Assembly: GCF_019649055.1 (NCBI RefSeq)
Contig: NW_026570251.1
Coordinates: 62,001-126,000 of the forward strand
Source: Paramacrobiotus metropolitanus
Lineage: Eukaryota; Tardigrada; Eutardigrada; Parachela; Macrobiotidae
DNA length: 64,000 nt
Direction: 5' to 3'
The notes beneath the pieces were generated by a model. It saw only the letters and a program-made list of their open reading frames with translations, was not told where the DNA came from and made no database searches. Both the position numbers and the translations under genes were made by a program. Within the stretch, counting starts at the first letter, position 1. Each line of letters starts with the position of its first letter. Positions 11,938 to 23,392 of the stretch are shown here, piece by piece.

Positions 11938-13901
11938 ATGGATCTAGTCTCTAGAGCTTGTCATAATGCTGCTATGGATGCAGCAGTCAAGTCATGTCAG
12001 GAGGGAATTTTATCGCAGGCTTCTGCCGCAAAGGTCTACAGAGTTAATCGCACGACACTAGGAAGACGACTGAAAGGAATTGTGCCTCAACAGAATGGGC
12101 AATGGCAGCGGATATTTACTGATCCTGAGGAGAACTTCATTGCGGACACCATGCTGCGCTGTGCAAGGCTTGGAGTGCCTCTAAATAAACCGATGTTAAA
12201 ACGGATTATTCCTCCACTGTTGAGAGAAAAAGGTAAAATGCTTTAAAATAATGCTTTTGGCGCCGATAAAATTGCAGTATCGTAAAGAAAAAAAATTCCA
12301 TTATTTGGCTCTTGTTCACGCATCACACGTTTGTAGGTTTTGCCGTCGAGAAACAACGTTTTACGGAGGATTGGCACTATGGCTTTTTAAAGCGTCACCC
12401 AGAAATTAAACAGCGCATTTCTCACAGTGCAAACCGGAAAAAATCACGTGAATGGACCGTAAAAAACCGCCAAGGATGGCTTAAGAAGCTGAGCGAGCTG
12501 CACATGAGCGGATACCTGGAGGACCCTCGCGGTGTCTGGAATTTTGATGAGTCTGCATTTCAAGTGGCAGAGCGAGTTACTTCGGTTTATGCAAGAAAAG
12601 GGACAAAAGATGTACTCTCTTATTTTGATGGTAACGACAGAGAGCTGGTTACTGTTCTGGCTGGCGGAAACGCTGCGGGAGAGATTATGAGACCGTTAAT
12701 TCTGTTCGATGGCAAGGTGATGATGGCTTCTCGACTGGACGGAACCGATGATCGCTGTTATGTCGGGGTTAACAATTCAGGGATTATGGACACGGAGACA
12801 TTTGTTAATTACCTTCGACGCGTAGTCATTCCTGCCATGACAGCGGAAAAGGTAATTCAGAAACATCACGGTAATAAAAGAACTCACAAGCATAAACATT
12901 ATTATACAACTAATAATAATGACGTTATTTAGTATTATTATTATAAGACCCATAATAGTTAAATTGATTATTTTTAATTTCTGCGTAGCCAATGGCACAG
13001 TGCAGATAAATAAATAAGTATTAAAATTATCATTTGTAGAACGTTATCTTCTTGGATGGCCATAGTTCCCATATGCTGAACGATGAATTCATTCACGAGT
13101 GTTTGATGTCGGAAAAAGATATTACCGTAGTGATTTTTCCCTCTGGACAGACTGATAAACTGCAGCCCATGGACATTAAAGTTTTCGGGCCAGTTAAGAA
13201 GTACTGGCGGGATTACTTGCGACTGCAGCCACTCTTATTGGACGAAGCGGTAAAAACTTTAACATTTAGTGGTAATGTGCCCGTGAGTATAATTTCCATT
13301 TAAAATACAGATATCCAAGCAGAATTTTGCGAAACACTTGATGGCAAAATGGAACGATTTCAACATGCCGTCAAATATAATTTCCGGTTTCAAAGCATCG
13401 GGGATTTTTCCATATAATCCAGAGAACGTGTGTCGCGCTGTGGATGAGCCCACCAATGATGTAAACCCCGAAACATTACAGCAGGACCAACCTGAACTGT
13501 TAACCTTTCGCGAAGTTTATGCAAACGAATTGATGGAACTCAAACAGTTTGTTCGCGTGAAATTTCATGCGCCTAATTCTACGGCTGAAGAAATCGCAGA
13601 AATCCTTGTTGATAAGATGGAAGGGTTTAAGCCAACTGTGGCGCCTGGTAACATTGCCCAAGGATTTTTCGACCGTCTGACAGAGCTCCACCCTCGAAAG
13701 GAAAAAAGACCCACTGACCAACGTTTGCGGATGGATAGCGGAGCGATTATCACGAGCTCAGAGTTTCAGAAAGCGCGTGCCGAACATCAGCAAAAACGCC
13801 AGAAAGTTCCACAGAAATCTAATGGCCGTGCTGTGTTGGGCAATCTTACGAATACGCCAACAAAAGTTACCAAACGGACTTTCAAAAAACGCAAAATTTA
13901 A
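11938..13901 (+). CDS. pogo/Tigger transposase, four exons
   Basis: Cut-and-paste transposase, about 547 residues after splicing. Exons 11938-12232, 12337-12851, 13040-13282 and 13311-13901 all have GT/AG borders and keep one frame. Order of parts: a Psq-type helix-turn-helix at the N terminus (ASAAKVYRVNRTTLGRRLKG), a CENP-B-type second DNA-binding helix region (RFTEDWHYGFLKRHPE), then the DDE domain. The three acidic residues are visible: Asp in VWNFDES (codon 12545), Asp in VIFLDGHSSH (13055) and Asp in KLQPMDIKVFGP (13172), the DDD form usual for pogo. The tail is basic. The whole frame is open and no key residue is lost, so the protein could be functional. Confidence 0.85.
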
Positions 13902-14123
13902 CTGAAAACGTATTATGTGCAAATTTTTGTGTTGTACTCGTTCGGGCTAATAATAGGTATTTTGTTCTGTGACTTGAAATTGTGAAGCACTATGATCTTC
14001 TAAAATGTGGTTTGAAGATCCAATAATTTTTTTCTGAACCGTAATTTGTCGAAATAGACGGTAAAAACAGTTTAGAATAACATTTTTACCAAAATAAAAT
14101 TTTCTGTAAAGTCAGTTCCCGGG

Positions 14124-14177
14124 TGTTCATCGCAGCCTAAACGTGAAGGGTATGTTCACAGCACCCAATGGTCCTCG
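14124..14177 (-). repeat. pogo element right terminal inverted repeat
   Basis: Inverse of the left end at 11668-11721 with a single difference, followed by the TA duplication at 14178-14179. Confidence 0.9.
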
Positions 14178-15021
14178 TATATAAAGAAGTTGCAGATTTA
14201 CTGGAAATCGCATTTCACTTGCACAAAGAACACGGAATCGTTCCCCCTTTTTCCATTTTGATAATTAAAAAACTATTTCGATTGCAGTTTGATAGTAATA
14301 AAAATTTAGGTCACTTTTATGCGCCAGGAAATTTCCTGGCGCTTAGCACTTTCGCAAAATTTTTTGCGATTTCGCACTTGCAACCGAAATACTTTTTTCA
14401 AATTTTCAAATTATTTGAACATTTTCTTGAACCTTTTCTTAGCACAAAAGCTTTTCGTAAATCGCCTCCTGCAGTTTAAAGCTTCAAACAAGCTTGATTA
14501 AAACATGGCTTTTTTTGCGGGACAATGTATTTTAGTTTCTGCTAATTTTTTTGCCATATATAAGCAACCAGATATGTAAAGTTTGCGCGAAAACGGATTT
14601 TAGGCTGTTATGTGCAAATAAAAATTCTGGTTTGCCAGCGCCATCAAACAAAATTCATTTCTTTAGTAGATCGTAAAGCGGAAGTCTGAAGGATTTTCCC
14701 GAAATCGTTGACGCACAAATTTCGTTTACACTTGTAACTTCTAAATTGTGGTATGGCTGCTGAAATGCAGTTGTCGTAACAGAAACTGTCGCTTTTTTGT
14801 AGATTTTGAGGGAATACCAAACCGACGATCCGCGTTCGTTTGCGTGTTATTCCGATGTGAATTGGACGTTTGACAATTTAATTAACTTAGACGTCAAAAA
14901 CCTGAACAGAATTTGTTTGAATGTTTTATCGCGATACGTGCAAGAGAAAGGAGACAGATGTGAGTACAATTCACCATTGGAAGATATGGAATATAGCGAT
15001 AAAAGCTCGGATGAAGAATAA

Positions 15022-16514
15022 TCTGATGGCGACTTGCCGTCCACTAGAAGCGAAATCAGCGCAGAGAAATCGGCTTGCAGCGACGCATCGTGTTCAAAAG
15101 CAAACCACAAGAAGAAACGCCAGGAGAAAATCGCATCCTGCTTTTACGTGCAATCAGTGAAAATGCTCCTGCGATTTTTTATTTCTGTATGAATTTCACT
15201 GTGAAGCGCTGTAACGTGGTCATGCGACTCATTGTAGTACTCATGGCCTGTCAACCATCTTATTGCAAAAAAATTGCTTCAACTGCCTGTATTACATGTA
15301 TGTTGCTGTTAATGTATGAACCGTACATAATCGAGATCATTGGTTGCTGTAAGAACAGCAGGTTGAGAAAAAGATTCCGTGCAATATCTTTAACAGTAAT
15401 CACATTTCATCAAGTCTTCCATTTGCTGGAGCATTTCTCACACATAAGCGGCATACAGAGTGTACCACTCCGAAGTTTATCGTTTACCGGAGATAATCCT
15501 TCGCGATTGGCCATTTCCGGGTTTCAGTAATATGATTCCTCAAATATTTCAGACTTCGAAATTCACAACAGAATAAAACAGCGCGATTCGAATTGCGCAT
15601 TTACCGTACTTGGCTTCGAAATCAAACGAGTACGGTACTTTACTTTTCACCCAAATTTCGGGTTGGTTTACCTATTAACAGCTAATATCAGAACATTACT
15701 GCCAGTTAGGACTTCTGCACGATCACAAACCACTGACAAAGTCAATGCCAATAACGGAAACCAATATCGGCTAATGACATCGCACATGGTTTTAAAACAA
15801 GTTCGCAGTTTCGTAGTACAACATGTACATTACGGTACATATTAACACCAAGATACAATCATAATATGTGCGTTGGTTGAAATGTGATGGTTGTCTAGTC
15901 TGTATAGCCTATTTGCTGTAAACAAGCGTAGGTGATAACATCGAACTTGCGCTTTGATCAGTCCGATGCTCGAAGTTGACTTTCTATGTTTATGCCGATG
16001 ATTGCTTTTGACGCAGTATTCTGCCGTATGTACAAGAGCAAAGGAAATTGATGGATTGGCAGGAAACTCAAACGCGATATCCACTAACCAGCTGCCACGC
16101 ATAGTGACAGACAGACTTTTAATGATTACAAATATCTAAATGTTTCTCCGAAAAATAAACGCTCTATGCAATTGGCGGCATCCCGATGCACTCCAAAGCT
16201 GTAACGAATGGCAGTTTCCTATTTGAAAAATTGAAAGCGCAACACAAAATGCCGGAAACGCGCTAAATACACTGTTTTTATTGGATAGTATCAGTAAAAA
16301 TGCCGTTATTCTATACAAACAATAACGAGGAACAGTAGTTCGGTTCTCTACTAGACCGTTGAAATTCAACCACCAAAAGAAATAACAATGTTGCCAAACC
16401 AATGTTGCAGCACAAACACAATGGTATTCATGGTACTATTGGTACAAATTATGGTAAGTACTATTGCTGATTGTCAGTAAAATTTCCATTAGCTTAGGCA
16501 CACACTACACATTT
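15022..16514. other. intergenic, no gene recognised
   Basis: Between the last exon of F-box copy 1 and the stop of the poly(A) polymerase gene. Frames at 15075-15530 lack domains and splice logic. Nothing else supported. Confidence 0.4.
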
Positions 16515-19236
16515 TCAAAAATAGCGTAAATGACGCGAATGTTTGAAGTAATCGAAGATCACCTCCAGGAAACTCACAGTATCCCCTGTTTGCGTCGAAC
16601 GGTCCACCGCGCGCTGCAACGCATCATGTGCTTCACGGAACGCCCTCTTCGCTGCATCCATCCCGCGGTGCGACGGAGCGGCGGCATCCCGACCGGACTC
16701 GACCGGATCCTGGATGCTCAGGGAAAGGCTAATTTCCCTAAAGCCCAATTTACGCCGCATATCCGACTTCGATATGATCGCACCGTTTCCCGTCACGATA
16801 ATGGCTTGCTTATCGAAATCAAATTCTGTGCCGTAGTACTGGAGGAATCGCAGCAGTAAGCGACCCAGGTTGTCGCCGGTCGCCTGGTGCTGGAAGAAAC
16901 TGATGGTCATCAGAGTGACCACGTAGGAACTGACTCCGCCGCGGTAGACTTCGTGGAGACTGCGGCGGCGCAGGTACTCCTTAACGACAGTGACAAGTTT
17001 CGGCAGCAGCGGATAGCGACTGATTGCGGATATGATCCAACTGGAATTCGCCACGCCCTGGGGTTGATTATAATGATGCATGGATGCGTACTACAAGCAC
17101 AGCTCGAATGATTCAGCTCTACAGGATACCCGCATTCTCTTAGTCAGTCAGTTTTACTGTTGAAAATGTTGTTGAAGTTTAATTTTGTAGTCCAAGTTAT
17201 AGTTTTTCGGAGTCTTATCTTCATTTCGATTCATAATTATTACAGTAGCAACCAGACACTACTGCTACAAAATCAAGTTATGAGGTACTATCGAAACATT
17301 CAATACCATCGTTAGCGTTATTGGTTTCGTACAATGTGGGAACCAAAAATTACTGAGCCTACAACGCCTACTGTATCTGCACTAAAAGTAGTTTCAGAGC
17401 CAGCACAAGGCTCTTCGCAGCAACCAAAAGCGCCCGGCTCCTTGAAAACGAAGAAAAGCCGTCAGATATTGTGCGCGCATTAGGGCATTGGACGGCTTTT
17501 AAACGTGTCTAAATACGGAAGTAAATCGAAAAAGAAAAAATAGTTTGTGTTTGCAGAGTCAGATAGCACTTCATTCTTCATTGAACTTTGTACAAGCTAG
17601 CCGCATCGCATCCACCTTTCCGTCTGACCATTGTCGGCGTCGACTGATCTAACAATGTCGCCTTTGAGCACATTCAGCCTCATTGCGCGATCAATGCATG
17701 CCGCCAGGGCCAGCGGAAGAAATGTAAAAATTCCCATATAAAAAATGAAAATCGGAACAGGCGCAACGGCGCCATTGTTTTCGCTAACGAAGGCCTCGTC
17801 TGCCGCCACTGCTCCAGCAGAAAGGTGTACATGCCGCATATGCCCGGCAGAATGGTGGACACAGATACCGATGCGCTTAATTCCACCCGACTTTTTCACA
17901 CACATACGGTTTGAACATACAACAAGGACAAAAATATATTTTATCCGTAATTCTATCCAGCGGCCCGGCAGCGGGCAGAAGTAATACGGCGCTTTCTGTT
18001 ATTTAATTTTCCCAATGTCCAAATCTGTAAAAACACCATAATACCGGAACGCAAGAATTCTTTGCTGGGGAAACATAGGGAAATAAGATGAATGGCAGTT
18101 AAGAGTTATGAGCATATCTGTGCATGCACTGATCTTACAATGGGCGTGAATGCACTCAATGGCGTTATTGCCAGATCACTTGACCCCGACAGCGGTACGG
18201 CAAAAAGGTGACAGATTGGTGGGTCTGTCGTCCACCTTTCTGCCAAGTTTGGCAGGAAGGGCGGATACAGTCCGACAGATTGGTGGACGACGTATCCTAC
18301 AGAGTACAATCTGCCGGACTGCGGCAGGAAGTTGGGTCCGATTTCATTGAACAGTGAATACCCACTATCAGTACATCTGAACTTCCTGTCGGGTATATGC
18401 TTTAAACGCAGAGTTTCCACACAATTACAGCAGTACAATGCGAACTGCGACCAGAACCACCTTGCCGGGTAACAATAGCACCTTTTAAAAGACATGAACG
18501 TGGGATAGCCACCATGCCCCTGAGGGCATTCCAAGGGGGAGGCCCTCATGAACAACAACTGCGAATATAGAATAAAAGCTCTCAATGAAAATTTCGAGGG
18601 AAACGCAGATGTTTACAGTTCACCGCAGATGCGCTGTACAATGACTATACATCGTTCAAAGTTATTATTAACGCAATGTAACTGCAAATTAGAAGCCTGG
18701 ATAAAAAAAACTGTTCAAAACAAACTTAACAACCCAAAACACAGGTTTTTCCGTTCCTCAACCTTCGCCAAAAGAGTCTTTACAATTACTTTCATAGCAG
18801 CTACTTTCGACCTCTGGATGCGATTACGGAATTTTACCGATAGATCCAGGTTCATTCCCGTAGCCACATCCACGAACTTCAGCAGCGGAACTTTTGTTTT
18901 GGTCACCAGTTCGCTGCATTTCACGTCTGCATTATGTCGTTGCATCGCCACGTAACAACCGCGTAACCATGCAGCAGGGCCGCCCGGACCGCTCACCACG
19001 GCCACCACGTCAATATCGCTGGTAGGCAGTAGCAAGCCCGTGAGTGTGCTGCCAAAATACTCCACTTTCACGCCAGGATACTCCGCCGTAATGATGCGGG
19101 TGATGCGCTGGATAGCCGCTTGTCGGTTGCTCATTTCTTTGCCGTCCGCATGAATTTTGTCGTGGAAGGCTTCGATTTCCTCGTGCAGTCCCTGCACTCC
19201 GGCACTGCACTTCCCCACTGCTGCATCCGTCTGCAA
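16515..19236 (-). CDS. TENT4/TRF4-like non-canonical poly(A) polymerase
   Basis: Nuclear-type terminal nucleotidyltransferase that adds short A tails to RNAs (TRAMP-like quality control in the known family). Two coding exons are visible: 19236-18838 and 17057-16515, with donor GT at 18837-18836 and acceptor AG at 17059-17058. Joining them keeps frame and restores a family-typical transition. Exon 1 holds the catalytic palm: FGSTLTG followed by DID (Asp 74 and 76 counting from 19236) and the third Asp in NLDLS (131). Exon 2 is the PAP-associated domain, with YLRRRSLHEVYRGGVSSY, a second helix block (NLGRLLLRFLQYYG) and SIQDPVESG. The frame begins with no ATG at 19236, so a 5' exon is missing from my model. 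The 3' end is the stop at 16515 unless another exon follows. The 1.8-kb intron contains a GPCR-like relic. Confidence 0.75.
17597..17905 (-). pseudogene. possible GPCR fragment in the polymerase intron
   Basis: A minus-strand frame with a hydrophobic helix ending in a DR-type motif (PLALAACIDRAMRL), reminiscent of transmembrane helix 3 of rhodopsin-like receptors. An overlapping second frame supplies another hydrophobic stretch, as if one frameshift separated them. Length is far short of a receptor, and no neighbouring exons were found. Weak call. Confidence 0.25.
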
Positions 19237-19306
19237 TTCGAAAGCGAGGATCTATCTGAGCCTCTGAGGTTCTCCCTTGCTCCCTTGCACGTGAGATCAG
19301 AATCAT

Positions 19307-20453
19307 CAGATTAATGATTATTCTGATGGATAGATATTTAGCAGGGTCACTCTAGCGACCGCACTGTTCGTCCTTGGCGACCTTGGCTCACTGTCGTATC
19401 GTAAGTGTCGCGACGGTATGATACGCGGGCATTAAATTCAAAACAGAAAGACTTGCTTATGATGCTTATCGTTGGTAAATTAAATTGGGTTTGCGAATTC
19501 AGTACTCAGCAGTCAGCACTAGCAGTGATTTGCTCTGCACATCGCGCTGCCACGCTTGGGAGGCTGGATTTAGTCCATCGGCTGGGGGCGGTTAGAATAT
19601 GCAGGTTTAAAATGTTCTTTGTTTGTAAATACAAAATGTTTGAAAATATGTAGGAAATAAACTTACGGAGTGAAAGGGCTTATTTAGGGCTCGAAATGAG
19701 AAATGAACTGCCAGTGTGTCATTCCTTAAAGTTCCGAAGGTGTTGCTGCTTTTCTTAGGCTCTCGCGCTCATTTGGCAAGAGCGAACCTTTACAAGCTGA
19801 AGAAACAACAGGAAATAATATCGACGAGCTAATCCTACCGGAAACGGCACCTCAGTAATTTTTTCCTGCGCCTGTGCCCTTGCCAAGGGCCGGCAGTCAG
19901 TAAAAGGCTTATAGCCGCTTTCTTCTACAGTAAATTGCCAGCATTGTTTTGTCGACTACAAGCGAAAGGACATAATGTTCGTAAAAGTTATTTACACTGC
20001 TGATAAGCCGAGCATGCACAGAAGTACCACATTGATTTTAGAACTCCATCAAGTAGTTATAGGCTGCGCTTTGTAATCACGATGATGACTGATGACTGAC
20101 ATATCAGGGTCACGATACACTGTTACTCTGTGCAATACCGCAACCAATTAGTGAAGAAGTGTTCAGCACTGCTCAGTGTTGACCGTTTCATCCGTATATA
20201 TAAGATCGCTGGTTCACGTACTTTCCATAAAGATATGCAGAACACTGTTGGGTACTGTTGGTTGTTCAGAAGAGCTAGAAGAGTTGTTTTATTTGTTTTA
20301 AATATTCAGTATTTGAGTTTTAATAGTAAATGGCTTTTGCTTGTACAAGGTTGAAATTAAATAAAAACCAAAATTCAGTTCTTCTTCATGTTTTCGCTAA
20401 CTGTCAGGTAAGGTTGAGTTATGTTCTTTAGTTATTCCGTCGGCGCTTATTTA
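19307..20453. other. intergenic, no gene recognised
   Basis: No supported gene, RNA or element end between the poly(A) polymerase and the hAT-type MITE. Confidence 0.4.
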
Positions 20454-20461
20454 ATGCTTTC

Positions 20462-20696
20462 CAGAGCCGTCGCGAGGGGGGTGGCGCCCCCCCCCCTCCC
20501 GGAGGGAGAAAACGAAAAAATGGTGCGCCGGGAGCTGGCGTAACTGGCGCTGGCGCGAAAAAATGGGACTGGCGCTCGAAAATTGCAACAGAAAAGCGTA
20601 GAAAAGTGGCTTTTTTGAGCCACTTTTCTACGATTTTTTTCAATTTTTTTCCGGGCGCGCCCCCCCCCCCTACCCTCGGACCTCGCGACGGCCCTG
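20462..20696. mobile_element. hAT-type MITE with internal hairpin
   Basis: A 235-bp non-coding element with 16-bp terminal inverted repeats (CAG(A/G)GCCGTCGCGAGG) and an exact 8-bp target duplication ATGCTTTC (20454-20461 and 20697-20704), the hAT hallmark. The interior is C/G-homopolymer-rich near both ends. It contains a hairpin at about 20596-20632 with arms CGTAGAAAAGTGGCT and its inverse. Confidence 0.85.
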
Positions 20697-20749
20697 ATGC
20701 TTTCTATCCTTATAGGCAAGCTCTTCAGCCTGTCACATTTTGCTGTATA

Positions 20750-20876
20750 CAGTAAAACCTGCATGCTTTGAACACCTTCGGCTCCAAAATTTTCGTTCAA
20801 TGTAGACGCCTGTTCAGTGTACAGAACAGCTGCCTCCAGGGGGGCCGCTCTCGGAGACAGTGCTTCTGCGTTCTAA
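20750..20876 (+). repeat. left part of a Tc1/mariner-like MITE split by the Polinton
   Basis: Begins CAGTAAAACCTG after TA (20748-20749). The inverse of the same 12 bases ends at 43695, followed by TA (43696-43697), on the far side of the Polinton. Removing the Polinton leaves a roughly 530-bp non-coding element with TA-flanked ends, so the Polinton inserted into this older repeat. Confidence 0.5.
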
Positions 20877-20881
20877 AGCTG
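20877..20881 (+). repeat. Polinton target-site duplication, left
   Basis: AGCTG immediately before the left terminal repeat. The same five bases follow the right terminal repeat at 43288-43292. Polintons usually make 6-bp duplications, so 5 bp is slightly short. Confidence 0.75.
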
Positions 20882-20976
20882 AGTAGATACCCCTCCGCTT
20901 ATAGCGGGCCACCCACCGGGCGTAGGTAATTAGGGGGTAACTTACCGGCCGTTGCAACGGTTGGGGTTAAAGGTCA
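20882..20976 (+). repeat. Polinton left terminal inverted repeat
   Basis: Ninety-five bases starting AGTAGATACCCCTCCGCTTA, identical to the inverse of 43193-43287. Weaker similarity continues inward (a TTAGTGTGC block and a GTGC(A/G)(A/G)CGGTGCGTG block), so the older repeat was probably near 180 bp. Confidence 0.93.
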
Positions 20977-21165
20977 ACTGCCCCCTGGACAGCGGCACCT
21001 GGCGTCGCTTATTAGTGTGCGATCAAGCGTGACGCTAGTGTGCAGCGGTGCGTGACACATATGTTAGCGAAACTGTAATAAAATAATATATATATATATA
21101 TATATATACAATATATGTACAAGTACTTAATATAGTACTTAATATAACAATACTGTGTACTGTCT

Positions 21166-22166
21166 ATGACAACCGCTGACCTTTCACCAATGACATTCGG
21201 CCGCTGGCTATTAAATACCGGTGCCAAAAAATCAGTCGATCGGTCTTATAAAATTTCAAATTTTATAAATTTTAATCCGGTGAAAAAGAAGATGACAATC
21301 TTCTCTAAATACTTAACGGCCAACGAAAGGGCCGCGGTGGGTTTCCCTCATGTGATGGCGAACTATGACGCCTTCTACACATACGTAGAACACCTGGATG
21401 CCGACGGCCGTGAACAAGTGGTAAATAAATTAAATTAATATATTAATTCATTTATTTATAAATTTTTAATATATTACATAAATATTTATTATATTGTATA
21501 TACAAAATATTTTAACACCGGGATGCGTAGGTGGGAGTGCTCGGTGAGCTCATGCGGGCAAACTCAGCGATAGGCCGCTATTTCCGGACGCGATCAGAGC
21601 TGGAAGCCGAGATCGCTGAGCTGGGCGCGACGGTGAGCAGAATCGCCGGCCGGAACGGGGACGCGCTCGATCGCGCCGGAGAGGAGGCGGCACTGCTCGG
21701 CCAAATTGACCTCGAACCGACACCCGCACGCCGCCGCAACTGCAACAGTGACCCCAGCTGGTCACTCAGCTGGATACTGGCATACTTGTCCGGGGAAGTG
21801 CGGCGGCCGTCGGCGAGGGGGGATGGGAGCGTGGTCCTCGTGCCCAACATGGGCGCCGCGGTGAATCAACAGAAGAGACGCGAGAACTGGAAACATGTTC
21901 TGGGCAGCGTATGGCGGACTGCCCGGAACGTCGTCCTGAAGCGTCCGCCGCGGCGCCCATACGCTGAGGTGTTGGACCAGCTCACCAGAAAGGTGGAGGA
22001 GGTTGCCCGCGTAGATCGCCTGGCGGATCAGATCAGCGTGCGCCGGACCGATTTTTTTGCCGTGTTCACGCTGGGGCTGGTCGGACTGTCCACGCTCAAT
22101 CAGGTGCGCGCAGCAGCAGATGTTTTTGTCACCTTCGTAGATGGTGAGCTCGCGCGCCCTGAATAA
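21166..22166 (+). CDS. Polinton accessory gene, two exons, GC-rich, unknown function
   Basis: Exon 1 (21166-21420) and exon 2 (21531-22166) join in phase across a 110-bp very AT-rich intron with GTAAAT donor and TAG acceptor, giving about 296 residues. An internal Met at 21292 is an equally good start. The product has an amphipathic coiled-coil-like stretch early in exon 2 (TRSELEAEIAELGATVSRI), a long Arg-rich middle and a hydrophobic C-terminal helix (FFAVFTLGLVGLSTL). Coding GC is far higher than in the viral core genes or the flanking DNA, suggesting a separate origin. No family recognised. It lies just inside the left terminal repeat, pointing inward. Confidence 0.6.
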
Positions 22167-22369
22167 TATTTTATTATTATAATAATTTCTAGTCAAATTA
22201 ATATTTTTATTTATTTTTTATATTATTGTGATATTACGTACTCTAGTCATAAGATTAATTATTATATACTGTGTTATTAGTTTTTGTGATACTACCATTT
22301 TTACTGTGTTGTTCTGTGATATTAAAGCACTTTAAAGTATGTACGAGTAGTTTCCTTAACAACAAAAAG

Positions 22370-22449
22370 AAAAAAATAGAAGACCGGGAGTTGAACACGG
22401 GACCTTGCGGTAAAAAGTAGAATACACAGTACACTCGGCCACTATACAA
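22370..22449 (-). ncRNA. tRNA-like A-box/B-box unit 1
   Basis: On the minus strand: TGGCCGAGTG (A-box-like), then GTTCAACTCC (B-box-like) at the spacing found in tRNA genes, then a T run about 18 bases later as a Pol III terminator. The T arm can form four of five pairs, but the acceptor and D stems do not, so this is not a standard tRNA. It shares its layout with units at 38087 and 38699. Confidence 0.35.
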
Positions 22450-22563
22450 TACTAAATTGCATTGCTATATTTTGCGAACGGCGTGAAAAGGAAAACATAA
22501 TAAAATTATTAAAAATAACTGAAAGTACACAGTACTGTATACGTAACACCAAATGTATCGCAA

Positions 22564-22670
22564 ATGCAGAATTATTACTGCACATTCGCACGTATTAATT
22601 TCAGGATTAAATCAGGAAGAGTTCTGATCCTGAAATTAATACGTACGAGTGTGCAGTAATAATTCTGCAT
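22564..22670. repeat. long hairpin, 44-bp arms
   Basis: Arms 22564-22607 and 22627-22670 are inverse copies with two mismatches, separated by a 19-bp loop. Non-coding. First of four hairpins between the first two plus-strand genes of the Polinton. Confidence 0.9.
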
Positions 22671-22823
22671 AGGCAAAAGTCCGCAAATCAACCGCGGCCG
22701 TACGCAATACACGGTAGTACGCTCACACCTTTATTATTTCGCGGGTTGGTGGTACGCGGGTCCGGTGGCGGTGTGCGGTATCGGACGGTGTGTCGGTGGA
22801 CACTGCGGAGGGGATGGTCTTAC

Positions 22824-22881
22824 ATTCATGACCATAATCATATTGAATATGATCATAATCAATATGATCATGGTCATGAAT
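22824..22881. repeat. hairpin, 23-bp arms
   Basis: Arms 22824-22846 and 22859-22881, one mismatch, 12-bp loop that is itself partly palindromic (ATATGATCATAA). Confidence 0.9.
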
Positions 22882-22935
22882 ATATGGTCGCCGTGCGGTG
22901 ATTCGGCAGGGCAACTGGCGGTATACAGCCATGAA

Positions 22936-22984
22936 ATCATAATTATAAATTATGATTATATCGTTCATAATTTATAATTATGAT
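22936..22984. repeat. hairpin, 20-bp perfect arms
   Basis: Arms 22936-22955 and 22965-22984 match exactly, with a 9-bp loop. Very AT-rich. Confidence 0.9.
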
Positions 22985-23084
22985 CTCACGGTTGCGTATT
23001 GGTGTTCGCTGTCGCAGCAGTCCTCCATCCGTGCAAAGCCGTACGGGCATATGGCAGCACATCCGACGCGGTTCGCTGTGGCAT

Positions 23085-23142
23085 TTAACACGAACACAAA
23101 TTCATAGTTGGAACTAAAACTATGAATCTATGTTCGTGTTTA
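23085..23142. repeat. hairpin, 25-bp arms
   Basis: Arms 23085-23109 and 23118-23142 with three mismatches and an 8-bp loop. The stem contains CGAACA and TTCATAGTT blocks. Confidence 0.85.
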
Positions 23143-23392
23143 ATAACACAGAACCAAAATAATATTGGAAAACAATAACAGTAGTATGTTGTAGTGAAAA
23201 GTAGATTTAACCCTGCACCAACCGTTCATACTAAAATTAACCCGCGTAACACCCGGACGGTCGCACAGACACGGCCACGCCCACCAATTCTGTGTTCAAC
23301 CAATAAGAGTGTTTGTAGTGAGAAACACTAGAAAACGACGAAAATAACGGTTTTAGTATTTTGTGTTGTACTGTAAATGTCATTTAGCAAAA

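Larger units (their letters stand above)
11668..14177 (+). mobile_element. pogo/Tigger-type DNA transposon, apparently complete
   Basis: A 2510-bp element bounded by 54-bp terminal inverted repeats (11668-11721 and 14124-14177) that differ at one position and start CGAGGACCATTGGG. It is flanked by the TA target duplication (11666-11667 and 14178-14179). It encodes one spliced transposase whose frame is open throughout. Near-identical ends plus an open transposase suggest recent insertion. The target was the coding end of the F-box exon of copy 1. Confidence 0.9.
8978..15021 (+). pseudogene. F-box family gene copy 1, interrupted by two transposons
   Basis: First of three paralogues in the window. 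The N-terminal part (8978-9500; starts MQLYEN) is a roughly 170-residue domain I do not recognise, shared with the copies at 51.0 and 56.2 kb. One frameshift near 9303 splits it. An exon starting at 10859, after an AG acceptor, encodes an F-box-like segment (LLIEIFQSLDAIQQSRCRR...W) and a downstream alpha-helical region to 11665. The last exon (about 14803-15021; DVKNLNRICLNVLSRYV) matches the final exon of copy 3. F-box proteins normally bring substrates to SCF ubiquitin ligases, and that role is inferred from the motif only. A piggyBac-like MITE (10235-10798) lies in an intron, and a pogo transposon (11668-14177) has landed at the end of the F-box exon, so the gene is very probably dead in this form. 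Confidence 0.6.

Noticed and set aside
18106-18585. 159-codon minus-strand frame downstream of TENT4 exon 1
   Set aside because: It lies in the intron, overlaps short inverted sequences (GACAGATTGGTGG blocks) and shows no PAP-family similarity.
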